This document shows, one piece after another, positions 27,513 to 36,379 of a DNA stretch of 64,000 nucleotides. The notes under the pieces are model-generated. The model saw only the letters and a program-made list of their open reading frames with translations, was not told the DNA's origin and ran no database searches. Position 1 is the first letter of the stretch. Each line of letters begins with the position of its first letter. This DNA is from Vibrio rhizosphaerae (GTDB lineage: Bacteria > Pseudomonadota > Gammaproteobacteria > Enterobacterales > Vibrionaceae). Made by a program: the position numbers and the translations under genes. The DNA is taken from positions 744,001 to 808,000 of the forward strand of contig NZ_AP024904.1 of the NCBI RefSeq assembly GCF_024347095.1, given 5' to 3'.

Positions 27513-28757
27513 TTAGGCTGAAAGTTGAATTAAGCTATGAAGCAGAACATTGGCACCGGCGACCAGTTGTGCAGGCTCGGTGTGCTCTTTTTCATTATGA
27601 GAAATGCCGTCTTTGCACGGCACGAAAATCATGGCGGTCGGCCCGACGCCTGACAAATACACAGAGTCGTGCCCGGCACCGGAAACAATCGGCATCGAAT
27701 CGAGTGCCAATTGATCCGCCGCAGTCTGAATGGCGGCAATACACGGAGAGTCAAATGCCACCGCCGGCGATTGCCATAACACCTCAATGTCACAGCTCAG
27801 ACGATGGGGTTCTGCCGCACGCTGGCACAGCGTTAACAGCGCCTGAGAGAGTGCATCCAAGCAGGCTTGATCCGGGTGACGGACATCCAGAGTAAACGTG
27901 ACACGTTCCGGCACCGTGTTGGGCGACGACGGATGCGTGGCGATTTTGCCCACGGTTAACCGCGCTGCTTCGCCATATTCAGCCGTTTTGCTGAATAATT
28001 GACTCAGGACATTCACCATCCCTTGTACGGGATCCTGACGCATCTGCATCGGGGTCGGCCCGGCATGAACCGATGCACCGCTGAGCGTAATCTGATACCA
28101 GTTCATGCCCTGCACGCCAGACACCACGCCAATCGTTTTTCGTTGTGCTTCAAGAATGGGGCCCTGCTCAATATGCAGTTCAAGCGCGGCTTTAAATGGA
28201 AATGCCTGACAAGGGATCGTGCCAAGCTGCTGACTTCGGGTGAGCGCATCTAAATAACTCACACCATCGTCATCTGACGAGCGATAGATATCGGCTTGCT
28301 TGAGTTTGCCGGCAAACACACCAGATCCAGACATGGCCGGGCTGAATCGTGCTCCCTCTTCATTGCTCCAGACCACAATCTCAACCGGACGCGGTAAGGT
28401 GATGTTGCTGTCCGCCAGCGTGGTCATCACTTCCAGCGCAGCGAGTACGCCATACACGCCGTCATATTTACCGCCGGTGGGTTGTGTGTCTAAATGCGAT
28501 CCCATCAAAATCGGGTCAAGCGCATCATTGTCACCGCGAAAACGCACAAACAGGTTACCCATGCTATCAAGGCGCGGCTGCCCGCCGATGGCCTCACACC
28601 AATCGAGAAATAGCGCACGCCCCTGGCGATCTAAGTCGGTCAGCGCCTGACGGTTACAACCGCCATTTGGGGTTGCGCCGATTTGCGCCATATCACGGAT
28701 GAACTGGCAGAGTCGGGATGAGTTAATACGCAGTGAATTGAGATATATGGTATTCAT
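27513..28757 (-). CDS. M20 N-carbamoyl-amino-acid / allantoate amidohydrolase
   Basis: The 414-residue protein follows the AllC/HyuC/beta-ureidopropionase family: MGSHLDTQPTGGKYDGVYGV (metal His and Asp near 85-95), SNEEGARFSPAMSGSG (catalytic Glu and metal Glu, about 130), HIEQGPILE (metal His, about 195) and GAGHDSVYL near the C-terminus. These binuclear enzymes hydrolyse ureido groups to amine, CO2 and ammonia. It is 16 bases upstream of the guanidino hydrolase on the same strand, forming a logical two-step guanidino-to-amine route. It is the first enzyme gene after the LuxR regulator. Confidence 0.9.
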   Translation of the reverse strand: MNTIYLNSLRINSSRLCQFIRDMAQIGATPNGGCNRQALTDLDRQGRALFLDWCEAIGGQPRLDSMGNLFVRFRGDNDALDPILMGSHLDTQPTGGKYDGVYGVLAALEVMTTLADSNITLPRPVEIVVWSNEEGARFSPAMSGSGVFAGKLKQADIYRSSDDDGVSYLDALTRSQQLGTIPCQAFPFKAALELHIEQGPILEAQRKTIGVVSGVQGMNWYQITLSGASVHAGPTPMQMRQDPVQGMVNVLSQLFSKTAEYGEAARLTVGKIATHPSSPNTVPERVTFTLDVRHPDQACLDALSQALLTLCQRAAEPHRLSCDIEVLWQSPAVAFDSPCIAAIQTAADQLALDSMPIVSGAGHDSVYLSGVGPTAMIFVPCKDGISHNEKEHTEPAQLVAGANVLLHSLIQLSA

Positions 28758-28841
28758 ACACGTGTCGCTGTTGTGGTCGGTTCACCACAGATTAGCGACA
28801 AGTGACTTGGCAATGCTATTACCCGATTGAGGTATAGACGC

Positions 28842-29651
28842 TTAACGAGAGAAGTGCGAAGCTGGTTCGAGGTTGACTAAGTCATCAAAGATCTTGGCCA
28901 GCAATTCATGTTGAGAGCTGACTTCGAGTTTGCTGTAGATGTTTTTGCGGTGCACCCGCTCAGTTTCGTATGAAATTTCCAACAGCCGGGCGGCTTCTTT
29001 GCTGGAATAACCGCGAATCAACAGTTGCATCACTTGATTTTCACGCGGTGTCAGCACCCCGGCGCCAAAATTATAGATGTACTCCTTGACCTGCATGTTC
29101 GAGTCACGTTCCGGCGGCATTTTCTGATTATCATGCATTTTTACCGTCGAACTTAAAATCGGATACAGCGCCCGCAGCCGGGTCAGTACACGCGGATTAA
29201 ACTTGGCTAACGTCTCGGTACGGCCAAGCGAGAGCAAATAGACGTTGTTGTTTCGCCCCTGCACGCAAAAACAGGTTTCATCAATCAGCTGTGACGGGCG
29301 AAAATACTCTTCATAGTAGGCACTGTGATAAAAATCATCCGGCGCGATTTCATCTAAAGTCACTAACCCTTCATTGCCCTGATTGGCACAATAATCGTAA
29401 AACGGGCTCAGCAGATACGCCCCTTGCAGGTATTTATCCCACACCGCAATTTCATCGACTGCAAATGAAGAGCACAACACGGTCGGCGCTTTGGACGGGT
29501 GATAGATCAGCATGACATAATCATCAAAGCTTGCCGCAGTACGCAATAAATAGGTGAGTTTGTCGAAAAACTCCGGCTCACCAATTGCAAGGATCAGATC
29601 GGCAATTCCATGAATCGTCGCGTTATTGGCATCAGAGTGGTGATAGAACAT
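28842..29651 (-). CDS. LuxR-type transcriptional regulator
   Basis: The 269-residue protein ends with a LuxR helix-turn-helix (about 200-260; LTPRENQVMQLLIRGYSSKEAARLLEIS split over the first two helices). The N-terminal 185 residues look like a GAF-type or unassigned sensor and lack the autoinducer-binding W/Y/D pattern that would mark a LuxI partner. It sits upstream of the M20 gene on the same strand (84 bases apart) and likely activates the guanidino cluster. A 46-base inverted repeat (29701-29746) lies just upstream of its start. Confidence 0.87.
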   Translation of the reverse strand: MFYHHSDANNATIHGIADLILAIGEPEFFDKLTYLLRTAASFDDYVMLIYHPSKAPTVLCSSFAVDEIAVWDKYLQGAYLLSPFYDYCANQGNEGLVTLDEIAPDDFYHSAYYEEYFRPSQLIDETCFCVQGRNNNVYLLSLGRTETLAKFNPRVLTRLRALYPILSSTVKMHDNQKMPPERDSNMQVKEYIYNFGAGVLTPRENQVMQLLIRGYSSKEAARLLEISYETERVHRKNIYSKLEVSSQHELLAKIFDDLVNLEPASHFSR

Positions 29652-29700
29652 GAATCAGTTGGCTGTTGTGTTGCTGGTTTGATGCGGTTCAAGGTATCAG

Positions 29701-29746
29701 AAATCATACACGCTGTCTTAGGATTTATAAGACAGGCGTATGATTT
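29701..29746. repeat. Long near-perfect inverted repeat
   Basis: A left arm of 20 bases (29701-29720) and a right arm of 19 bases (29728-29746) pair almost fully (AAATCATAC and CTGTCTTA blocks, one bulge) around a 7-base loop. It lies between the end of the signal peptidase gene and the start of the LuxR gene, both on the minus strand. It could terminate the former or be an operator for the latter; there is no T-run on either side. Confidence 0.7.
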
Positions 29747-29768
29747 ACCCAGTTAAACGCCTGTCAGA

Positions 29769-30605
29769 TCACGGCTTAAAAATATAGCTCACTTCACCGA
29801 CGATGTTATCACTGGTGATATACCCCAAATGTCGGCTATCCACTGAGTTGTCACGGTTATCGCCCATGAAGAAATAACTCTTTGCCGGCACGACGACTGT
29901 TTGCATATCTCCAGATGCTCTCATCCGGAGGTGTCGGATCGTGTATGTCACCCCATCTAACACTTGTTGATAGACTGTATACCCCTCTTGCTGAGAGAGC
30001 TTTTCAGTTGTTAATACCGAGCCGTTGAGTATGACTTGGTTACCGGTAATCGCCAGAGTATCCCCCGGCAGTGCAATTAATCGTTTCACATAAATGATAT
30101 CTTTCCCCGGTAGATAAAAGGCATATAACTTCCCTCGTTGCATTAAATCAGCAGACGAAACGTCATCATTGCTGAGTTTGATGCCATAGGTTCCGTATGT
30201 GCCATAGCCAAACTTTTTGACCAGCACAAAATCTCCCGCATTGATTGTCGGTGCCATTGAAACAGAGGGAACGACAAACGGCTCATACAAGAAAGCGCGA
30301 ACGAGGAAAACGCTTGTGAGAAATACACCATAAATGGTCGGGATCCCCCACCATTTTGAATACCACGCCCGTTCACAAGAGAGATGAAAATGTCTGACCA
30401 CCAGATAAGCATGAATCGGGCAGATCAGGGAAAACATGGCGACATATGATGTTTGATATCGCCAATCCAATATAGACACAAGTACAGAGAGCAGAAAATA
30501 AACCCAAAAGAGTTTAGGCCGGTTTAAATATAGAAATGTAAACGCCTGTAAAAATACACCGAAAAGAATTGCCACCCATGTTTTAGGCTTCCAATCAATA
30601 TCCAA
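29769..30605 (-). CDS. Signal peptidase I paralogue with extra N-terminal membrane helices
   Basis: The 278-residue protein has the serine-lysine catalytic dyad of signal peptidase I: VPSVSMAPT (Ser116) and YVKRLIALPGD (Lys174), plus box E GDNRDNSVDSR (about 240). Four hydrophobic segments occupy about residues 8-105, more than the two of E. coli LepB. Housekeeping lepB usually sits with lepA and rnc; this copy does not, so it is probably an accessory peptidase. It would cleave Sec signal peptides on the outer face of the inner membrane. No dedicated substrate gene is evident nearby. Confidence 0.88.
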   Translation of the reverse strand: MDIDWKPKTWVAILFGVFLQAFTFLYLNRPKLFWVYFLLSVLVSILDWRYQTSYVAMFSLICPIHAYLVVRHFHLSCERAWYSKWWGIPTIYGVFLTSVFLVRAFLYEPFVVPSVSMAPTINAGDFVLVKKFGYGTYGTYGIKLSNDDVSSADLMQRGKLYAFYLPGKDIIYVKRLIALPGDTLAITGNQVILNGSVLTTEKLSQQEGYTVYQQVLDGVTYTIRHLRMRASGDMQTVVVPAKSYFFMGDNRDNSVDSRHLGYITSDNIVGEVSYIFKP

Positions 30606-30813
30606 AGTGTTCTCCTCGATAAGAAGATGAATCGCTCTCGCAGTGATATATCCATCGAATGGATCTCAACCATGACTCTGTAAATACAAAATAGCAAATC
30701 ACACTGACACAATTTATACCGCGACACAACGTTGCATGATATGTTGCGGACCAGCGGGACCACCGAGAGACAACTCGCCGGCTCTGAACAGAAGGGCCTC
30801 ACCTACTATCGCT

Positions 30814-31452
30814 TTATTTGGTACTCGCCGCCAGACGCACGCCCAAGGCAACGAATAAAGCGCCAAGGCTTCTATCCATCCATAAACCGACTCGCTTATT
30901 TGCTCGCAGAAAAGAGCCCAGTTTTGAGGCCACAATAATAAGCGGAGGTTCGATAAAAGCCGCAACCACAATAATCAAACTGCCGTGCAATAATAGCTGA
31001 GCACTTGTGGAACCTGCACCTTCAACAACAAACTGCGGCAAGAAAGCAAGGAAAAACAGGGCAACTTTCGGATTCAGTGCTGAAACAAGGATCCCCTGCC
31101 AATAAACTGACCGGATCCGTAAACTGTCGCTTTGGTTGTCATCAGAGATAAAAGCGTCACCTTGCGAAAAGAGCATTTTGATACCCAACCAGACCAAATA
31201 CACCGCCCCAATCCACTTGACCACTGAAAATGCTAAAGCAGATGTTGCCAGAACAGCCGACAACCCCACCCCGGCCATCACAACATGCAATAACGCGCCA
31301 GACCATATGCCAAGCATCGCGGCAACACCATATCGACGACCACGACGCAAGGTCTGCCCGAGAATGAAGGCCATGTCCGGGCCAGGAGAAAGGTTGAGCA
31401 ACACCGCCGCAGATAAAAATGTCATCCAATGGATAATAGAGTAGTCAAACAT
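30814..31452 (-). CDS. LysE/RhtB-family amino-acid exporter
   Basis: The 212-residue protein has six membrane segments and the family signature LSPGPDMAFILGQTLRRGRR near residue 20. LysE/RhtB proteins export amino acids such as lysine, threonine or homoserine lactone. A stem-loop (TTGCCCC / GGGGCAA, 31508-31532) lies about 55 bases upstream of the ATG and could be part of its leader. It is not clearly in an operon. Confidence 0.9.
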   Translation of the reverse strand: MFDYSIIHWMTFLSAAVLLNLSPGPDMAFILGQTLRRGRRYGVAAMLGIWSGALLHVVMAGVGLSAVLATSALAFSVVKWIGAVYLVWLGIKMLFSQGDAFISDDNQSDSLRIRSVYWQGILVSALNPKVALFFLAFLPQFVVEGAGSTSAQLLLHGSLIIVVAAFIEPPLIIVASKLGSFLRANKRVGLWMDRSLGALFVALGVRLAASTK

Positions 31453-31626
31453 ACAGAACCTTCATCATCTTGAATTGATCGCTCAGAAAGCTGAGACCCA
31501 TATAATATTGCCCCCCGATGATTGAGGGGCAAGCATTTCATTAAAAAAAACAGAGCGGCACAAAATAAACCATTCAATACGTCATTTTATGCTCCCGCCG
31601 GGCGGCAAAACGATAGGATGCATTGA

Positions 31627-31977
31627 TTATGCAAACCGACTCCTAAACATAAAATAGACCGCGCCGACAAGACACAGCCCCGCCCATAAATAATCAAGTT
31701 TGAGCGGCTCTTTGAGGTACATCACTGAAAACGGCACAAACACCGATAACGTAATCACCTCTTGAATAATTTTCAGCTGACCGACGGTTAACACCGTGTA
31801 GCCGATACGGTTAGCCGGAACCTGAAATAAATACTCTAACAGCGCAATGCCCCAGCTGATTAATGCTGCGATAATCCAAGGCTTATTACTCAGCTCTTTC
31901 AGATGCGCGTACCAAGCAAAAGTCATAAAGACATTGCTACAAACCAGTAAACCGATTGAAATAAATATTGGATGCAT
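31627..31977 (-). CDS. DUF486 small membrane protein
   Basis: The product (116 residues from MHPIFISIG) has four membrane segments and the VLTVGQLKIIQEVITLSVF stretch typical of the DUF486 family, distant relatives of small drug/metabolite transporters. The ATG at 31977 has AAGAGAA upstream. Function unknown; monocistronic. Confidence 0.85.
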   Translation of the reverse strand: MHPIFISIGLLVCSNVFMTFAWYAHLKELSNKPWIIAALISWGIALLEYLFQVPANRIGYTVLTVGQLKIIQEVITLSVFVPFSVMYLKEPLKLDYLWAGLCLVGAVYFMFRSRFA

Positions 31978-32007
31978 AATTTCTCTTATTTTCCATAACG
32001 CTGACAT

Positions 32008-32297
32008 GAGTGCGTTTTTATGTAAACAATGAACAAACCATTTGTGGAAACAAATTTGTGTACCAAAGTAAATATCAATGACATTTAATTGTTATCCGAT
32101 CATACATCCTCTCTATTCAGCATCTGATATACTCAATAAAAAATGAATTACCTTCTGAGTTGACTGACTCTGTTGTGCAATAAAATCTATATAGGCCCCG
32201 CTTTTATTCCCACAAACCGGGCGGCCAACTGTATACACCTTTGTCTGATGGTCAATCCATGATACAGATGGCTGATTTTCTTATTGATACGTCATGT
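32008..32297. other. Intergenic A/T-rich stretch
   Basis: About 290 bases between the DUF486 gene start and the isochorismatase stop. Several TAATTG- and TATATT-like hexamers are present, but I see no gene or strong terminator. Confidence 0.4.
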
Positions 32298-32831
32298 CTA
32301 TGACACCAGAATTTCAGCGGTTATGGCCTCTAACTTGACACCGAAGCTCGATATATTCGGCAATGTCGCATTATGATGAGCCCGAATTTGTTCACCGGTC
32401 GCGTGCGCTTTGTCATGAGTGGTATGTGCGTTTGCCACCAGAGTGACTGGATAACCCAGACCTGCGGCCCGCCGGGTCGTTGTATCGACACAGAATTCTG
32501 TGGCATAGCCGCAGATATAAAGATGCGCAACACCGAGCTCTTGTAACAACGCCGTCAGGCTTGTACGTAAAAATGAATCCGGCGTGGTTTTGCGTACCAA
32601 ATGATCGCGGTCTTCCACATGTAATGATGACTGCAACTGCCAGCCTTCACAGCCATACTCCATAGGCGTTCCCGCTTGTTCGTGTTGAATGAAAATGACC
32701 GGAATATGCTGATGGCGCGCCCAATTTGTGATTTGATTAATTCGGGTTAAAACTTCATTTTTTTCAAACGGTTGAGGCGTTGATTCAAATAAAAAATTCT
32801 GAACATCAATCACAAGTACTGCCGATTTCAT
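32298..32831 (-). CDS. Isochorismatase-like cysteine hydrolase
   Basis: The 177-residue protein has the family triad: D in VLVIDVQN (about residue 9), K in LVRKTTPDSF (about 95) and C in GYATEFCVDTTTRRA (about 128). This group includes nicotinamidases, N-carbamoylsarcosine amidases and unassigned hydrolases. No partner gene hints at the substrate. A qrr gene follows upstream in coordinates at 32999-33100. Confidence 0.88.
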   Translation of the reverse strand: MKSAVLVIDVQNFLFESTPQPFEKNEVLTRINQITNWARHQHIPVIFIQHEQAGTPMEYGCEGWQLQSSLHVEDRDHLVRKTTPDSFLRTSLTALLQELGVAHLYICGYATEFCVDTTTRRAAGLGYPVTLVANAHTTHDKAHATGEQIRAHHNATLPNISSFGVKLEAITAEILVS

Positions 32832-32998
32832 AAAATTTCCTTTGTAAGCCGGTAAACGCCTTTCCGCACCCGAAAGGTCCCTATCAACACCAATAAAACT
32901 GGCATTTATTTATAGCAAACTGCGACCGTAATTCCCACGCTCAATTGTGTATCCACCATAAAAAAATACAGCCAATCCAACCGATAAATGACAGGCAT

Positions 32999-33100
32999 AA
33001 AAAAAGCCAATCACAAAGTAGTGATTGGCTATCAATATGAACAAATTAGGTTCACTAACAACGTCAGTTGGCTAGGTGACCCTCGGCTTAATAAGGGTCA
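32999..33100 (-). ncRNA. qrr: Qrr quorum-regulatory small RNA, copy A
   Basis: The minus-strand RNA of about 102 nt starts TGACCCTTATTAAGCCG, forms the 5' stem TGACCCT / AGGGTCA, and then carries the strictly conserved Qrr target-pairing core CTAGCCAACTGACGTTGTTA. It ends with a terminator, a 10-bp stem AGCCAATCAC / GTGATTGGCT and seven T residues. The layout matches Vibrio Qrr1-5. Qrr RNAs act with Hfq at low cell density on luxR/hapR-type, aphA and luxO mRNAs. A sigma-54 promoter places +1 exactly at 33100. Confidence 0.95.
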
Positions 33101-33110
33101 ATGCATATAA

Positions 33111-33126
33111 AGCACAATACGTGCCA
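33111..33126 (-). promoter_or_regulatory. Sigma-54 promoter of qrr copy A
   Basis: Minus strand TGGCACGTATTGTGCT, a full -24/-12 match with correct 12-base GG-GC spacing. The predicted start is 12 bases on, at 33100. Confidence 0.92.
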
Positions 33127-33230
33127 ATTTTTCATAACCTATTAAGATAATGATTTTATTATACTTTTATTTAAACAACTTAGTTTTATTGCATACACAG
33201 ACATAACTAAAATGCAAAATAAAAATCAAT

Positions 33231-33243
33231 TCCCATTTTGCAA
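33231..33243 (-). promoter_or_regulatory. LuxO-type upstream box of qrr copy A
   Basis: Minus strand TTGCAAAATGGGA, centred about 137 bases upstream of the qrr start; a second TTGCATTTTA element lies near 33208-33217. Copies B and C have the same box at similar distance. LuxO is the known sigma-54 activator of qrr genes and binds TTGCA-containing sites. Confidence 0.65.
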
Positions 33244-33528
33244 AAAAACAGACTGAACGGTCCACACCACTTCGGTACACCAACTCGCCCCCACAAATGC
33301 ACTCAATTGCAAAACAACTATACTCATTGAATGGCACGCAATCATTTTATCGATATGCTTTTTGACTTTTTTGATTGGTTATTCTGATGTAATGCTTTTA
33401 TCTGGCAGAGAGATTCTCGTAATATACTGACTCAAAAAGAAATATGCCGAGTCATTCCAAATTTCGGCATGATAAAAAACACTTATCCGGACCGTGGTCA
33501 ATATGGCCACTCATTACATGGAGCTTGT

Positions 33529-35151
33529 ATGAATATTCAGAGTTTACGCTCACAACTACTGATATTAGCTGTACTCATCAATTTACTCATTAGCTGTTTT
33601 TTTACTTACTTCTCTTACAGTAATGAGAAAGAGCTTTTACTGAAAAGCATTGACGCACAACTCACCATCAGCGCAACCGCATTACCGACCATTCTCGGGG
33701 CCGACTACCAAGACCGAACCAGCGTCAGTGATGATGAATACCTGCAACGTGTGAAAGAGATTTCTGCGTTTGCCAAACGAGCCCACATGACTTATGTGTA
33801 CACCATGGTCGAAAAGAACGGCAAAATATTTCAGAGTTTTACCAGCGCACCGGATACCACGATTGCCGATGGCACATACGAGCGTTATATGAGCGAATAT
33901 GAAGATGCGAGCGATCTGCTGCAAAGCGTCTTTCAAAACCCACGCGTGACCTACGAAGACTATGCCGATGACCAAGGCAATTTTCGGTCGGTGTTTATTC
34001 CTTTTCACTCCCCGAATGGCAAATTATATATCGCGGGTGCTGATGTACCGATTGACCACATTAACAAAACCCTCAATGGGTATTTGATGACCAACGCTGA
34101 AATTGCCTTATTGGGCTTTGTATTATCTACCATGGCTTTCTGGTTTTTCTGTACTCCCTTACTACGCCATCTACAAAGAATTCGCGCCCAGCTTGCTGCC
34201 GCTGCGGAGCATCTCGATTTAACACACCAATTTGATAGCAAAATCAAAAATGAACTCGGTGCGATCAGTGAGGATATGAACCGGCTGTTCACTCGTTTTG
34301 CTGCCGGTATCAATCAGGTCAGTGAGGCCGCGAACCATAACGTGCAGCTCTCTGACCAAGTGTCTGAAAACGCACACAGCATCCAGCGCAATCTGACCCA
34401 TAGTCAGGAACAAGTCGGCAGTACCAACCATCGTAGTCATGCCATGTATGATCAACTGGCAGCCAATGCCGATCAGAGCACTCAGCTTTCAACAGAGCTG
34501 AGCAACGCTGTCGCGGAACTCCATAATATTGAAGCAACCTTCTCCAATCTCGATCAAGCTGTGAATCGTAATCTCAAAAATGAACTGACCCTGTCAGAGC
34601 AGTTAACCGCACTCAGTAAAGACACCAAAGAGATTAATTCAATTCTCGATATGATCCATTCTCTGGCCGATCAAACTAATCTGCTGGCGCTGAATGCAGC
34701 CATTGAAGCTGCCCGGGCCGGAGAAGCGGGACGCGGGTTCGCGGTAGTTGCAGATGAGGTACGTTCACTCTCTGTACATACCGAAAAAAATCTGGGACTG
34801 ATTCAAGAAACGCTTTCCCGGATCACCACCAGCATCAGCGATGCATGTCATCAGATGGACAATTCAGTCAATGAAATGACGGCACTGACAGAAGCGTCGC
34901 AGTCAGGCTATGAGCAATTAAAACATTGCGCCAGAACGATTCTTAATCAACAGGAAAAAATCACCCTTTGGGTGGAAGACAGCCAGCAGACACAGCAGCA
35001 AGCGAATGAGATTCAGAAAGACATGGATCTCACCGTCACTCAAATCACGCAGGCCTATGCCGATACCGAACGAGTCTCCGGGGCGGCGGCTGAGCTGGAA
35101 AGCAGTGCGAGACAGCTCCTGAATCTGAGCCATCAGTTTAAAACCAACTGA
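33529..35151 (+). CDS. Methyl-accepting chemotaxis protein
   Basis: From the ATG at 33529 (GGAG 8 bases upstream) the product has 540 residues: a membrane segment at about 8-30, a periplasmic Cache-like sensor (about 35-180), a second membrane segment (about 190-212), a HAMP domain, and a signalling hairpin containing [20 protein letters not shown] (about 385-404) followed by [12 protein letters not shown]. It should feed ligand information to CheA/CheW. The ligand is unknown. The frame is open to 33469 but that adds a non-membrane leader. It starts about 430 bases from the qrr A start point and is divergent from it. Confidence 0.93.
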   Translation: MNIQSLRSQLLILAVLINLLISCFFTYFSYSNEKELLLKSIDAQLTISATALPTILGADYQDRTSVSDDEYLQRVKEISAFAKRAHMTYVYTMVEKNGKIFQSFTSAPDTTIADGTYERYMSEYEDASDLLQSVFQNPRVTYEDYADDQGNFRSVFIPFHSPNGKLYIAGADVPIDHINKTLNGYLMTNAEIALLGFVLSTMAFWFFCTPLLRHLQRIRAQLAAAAEHLDLTHQFDSKIKNELGAISEDMNRLFTRFAAGINQVSEAANHNVQLSDQVSENAHSIQRNLTHSQEQVGSTNHRSHAMYDQLAANADQSTQLSTELSNAVAELHNIEATFSNLDQAVNRNLKNELTLSEQLTALSKDTKEINSILDMIHSLADQTNLLALNAAIEAARAGEAGRGFAVVADEVRSLSVHTEKNLGLIQETLSRITTSISDACHQMDNSVNEMTALTEASQSGYEQLKHCARTILNQQEKITLWVEDSQQTQQQANEIQKDMDLTVTQITQAYADTERVSGAAAELESSARQLLNLSHQFKTN

Positions 35152-35165
35152 TTGAAACGGATGTG

Positions 35166-35253
35166 ATGATTCTTCCAGCCTATCGCGCAAGACAGCCGAA
35201 ATCATCAATTCGTGCTGTCTACGTTCGGGCAGGTGGTCGAGTGAAGTCTTCAT
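35166..35253 (-). pseudogene. Fragment of a HEPN-nucleotidyltransferase gene
   Basis: From an ATG at 35253 the minus strand reads MKTSLDHLPERRQHELMISA, nearly the same as the start of the intact gene at 40063-40941, but homology stops after about 28 codons at the junction near 35170. It is a 5' remnant inside the long repeat 35171-35471. Confidence 0.8.
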
Positions 35254-35471
35254 ATCTGAATGATTTGCATCGGTTAGTGAACAATGCCCCCAGTGTGGTG
35301 AGCTGCCGTGCAAAAGTCTATGGGTTTTCATCGGTTTAAATCTATATCACTGCCTTTTCCCGAGTCACTTCACATCACTTTATTTTTTATGCTGCAATGT
35401 TGAGGTGCCGGTGCGAGTGAGGCGTCAGAATGGAAAAGGTCTCAATCTCTACTCAAGCTTATTTTTGGACA
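35171..35471. repeat. Long direct repeat, left copy (about 300 bp)
   Basis: Roughly 90% identical to 40855-41160; a 93-base core (35336-35430) also occurs at 45228-45320. It includes the start and upstream region of the HEPN-nucleotidyltransferase gene. All three copies have the same orientation, so recombination between them could delete or duplicate the island between. Confidence 0.85.
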
Positions 35472-35634
35472 ATTTCGCGTTAGCAGTGAAATTAAATCAC
35501 CTTATGTTGGATGAAACAATGTATGGAAAGCTTCTGAATTTATGGGTGATTTATGTCAACCACTGTACAAATCTTGGATCAAAGCTAATGAATACGTTAA
35601 AATGTAATCAAGTAAAGGCAAGAGGCTAATCAAC
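35472..35634. other. Short gap before the Fic module
   Basis: No convincing gene. The bases around 35478 read CGCGTTAGCAG, which resembles the end of an integron attC site in the plus direction. Not enough of the partner half is visible to call a site. Confidence 0.35.
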
Positions 35635-35793
35635 ATGAAAAAAACAGAAGCGCCAAAGAAAACACAAGTAGCTTCCCGTAATTTCTCTCCGCAATTGAGA
35701 AACTTGGAGATTAGTATGTCTTATGAAGGGTTAAGTTTGAAGAGAAAGCAGCCACAGTCTCTGGAAGCACTGAAACGCCAATATGCGAGATAA
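35635..35793 (+). CDS. Fic antitoxin, class I (FicA/YhfG/VbhA-like)
   Basis: A 52-residue ORF (MKKTEAPKKTQ ... ALKRQYAR) that ends 11 bases inside the fic gene. It contains SMSYEG, an exact match to the (S/T)xxxE(G/N) inhibitory motif by which class I Fic antitoxins place a glutamate into the Fic ATP site. The C-terminal LEALKRQYAR resembles that of YhfG. Overlap with fic indicates translational coupling, as in other ficA-ficT pairs. The function is inferred from motif and position; the gene is too short for most gene callers. Confidence 0.8.
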   Translation: MKKTEAPKKTQVASRNFSPQLRNLEISMSYEGLSLKRKQPQSLEALKRQYAR

Positions 35794-36379
35794 ATACGGA
35801 GTAAACCAAGACCCTTACTGCTACCCCGATTCAGATGTACTGATAAACCTGCTAAATCTTCGTGATGCAGATGCTCTTGCTGAAGCTGAATCTCAGTTTG
35901 TGCGCTTCAGATATATGGAATATGTTTGTAAAATAAATGTTTTAGAAGATTTCACTCTAGAGCATTTTTTGCAGTCACATCATGTGCTTTTTCAAGATAT
36001 ATACGCCTGGGCTGGACAATTCCGTAATATTGATATTTCCAAAGGCGAAACTCACTTTTGTAATTGTCAGTTTATAGGTCGTGAACTTGCTAAACAGCTT
36101 AAACGGCTTCCTACATTGCGCGAGTGTGAAGATAGAGAAGCGGTTGTGGCACTCACTACGGATATTTTCTGCGAGATAAATGTCATTCATCCTTTTCGTG
36201 AAGGCAATGGCCGCTCCACTCGCTTCTTCTTTGAAGAGTTATTGTTTGTAGCTGGTTACGAGATAGCGTGGCCCGCAATCTCGAAGGAAACATGGATAAA
36301 AGCAAACATTGATGGCTTCTATGGCGATCTTAAAGGGCTTAATGTTATCTTTGATCAAGCTATTCAACACCGCATGTAA
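35783..36379 (+). CDS. fic: Fic-domain AMP-transferase toxin
   Basis: The 198-residue protein has the complete Fic active site HPFREGNGRSTR (His136 through Arg), matching HxFx(D/E)GNGRxxR, and the upstream flap region (KGETHFCNC) that positions the target. Class I FicT toxins AMPylate type II topoisomerases (GyrB/ParE) and stop growth unless held by their antitoxin. The preceding 52-residue gene carries the matching inhibitory motif. It lies in the accessory island, low in GC compared with core genes, next to the left long repeat. Confidence 0.92.
   Translation: MRDKYGVNQDPYCYPDSDVLINLLNLRDADALAEAESQFVRFRYMEYVCKINVLEDFTLEHFLQSHHVLFQDIYAWAGQFRNIDISKGETHFCNCQFIGRELAKQLKRLPTLRECEDREAVVALTTDIFCEINVIHPFREGNGRSTRFFFEELLFVAGYEIAWPAISKETWIKANIDGFYGDLKGLNVIFDQAIQHRM

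Noticed and set aside
28842..29651. LuxR regulator as an acyl-homoserine-lactone receptor
   Set aside because: The N-terminal part lacks the usual autoinducer-binding residues and no luxI gene is present.
33420..33470. Possible sigma-28 promoter for the chemotaxis receptor
   Set aside because: GCCGA is present but no TAAA-type element at the needed distance was found.
34918..35331. 137-codon minus-strand frame joining the end of the chemotaxis receptor gene to the repeat
   Set aside because: Only the first part (from 35253) matches a real gene; the rest is antisense to the receptor gene. It is a remnant, not a fusion gene.
35405..35629. 74-codon plus-strand frame before the Fic antitoxin
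   Set aside because: It lies largely in repeat and junction DNA and has no sensible start or protein pattern.
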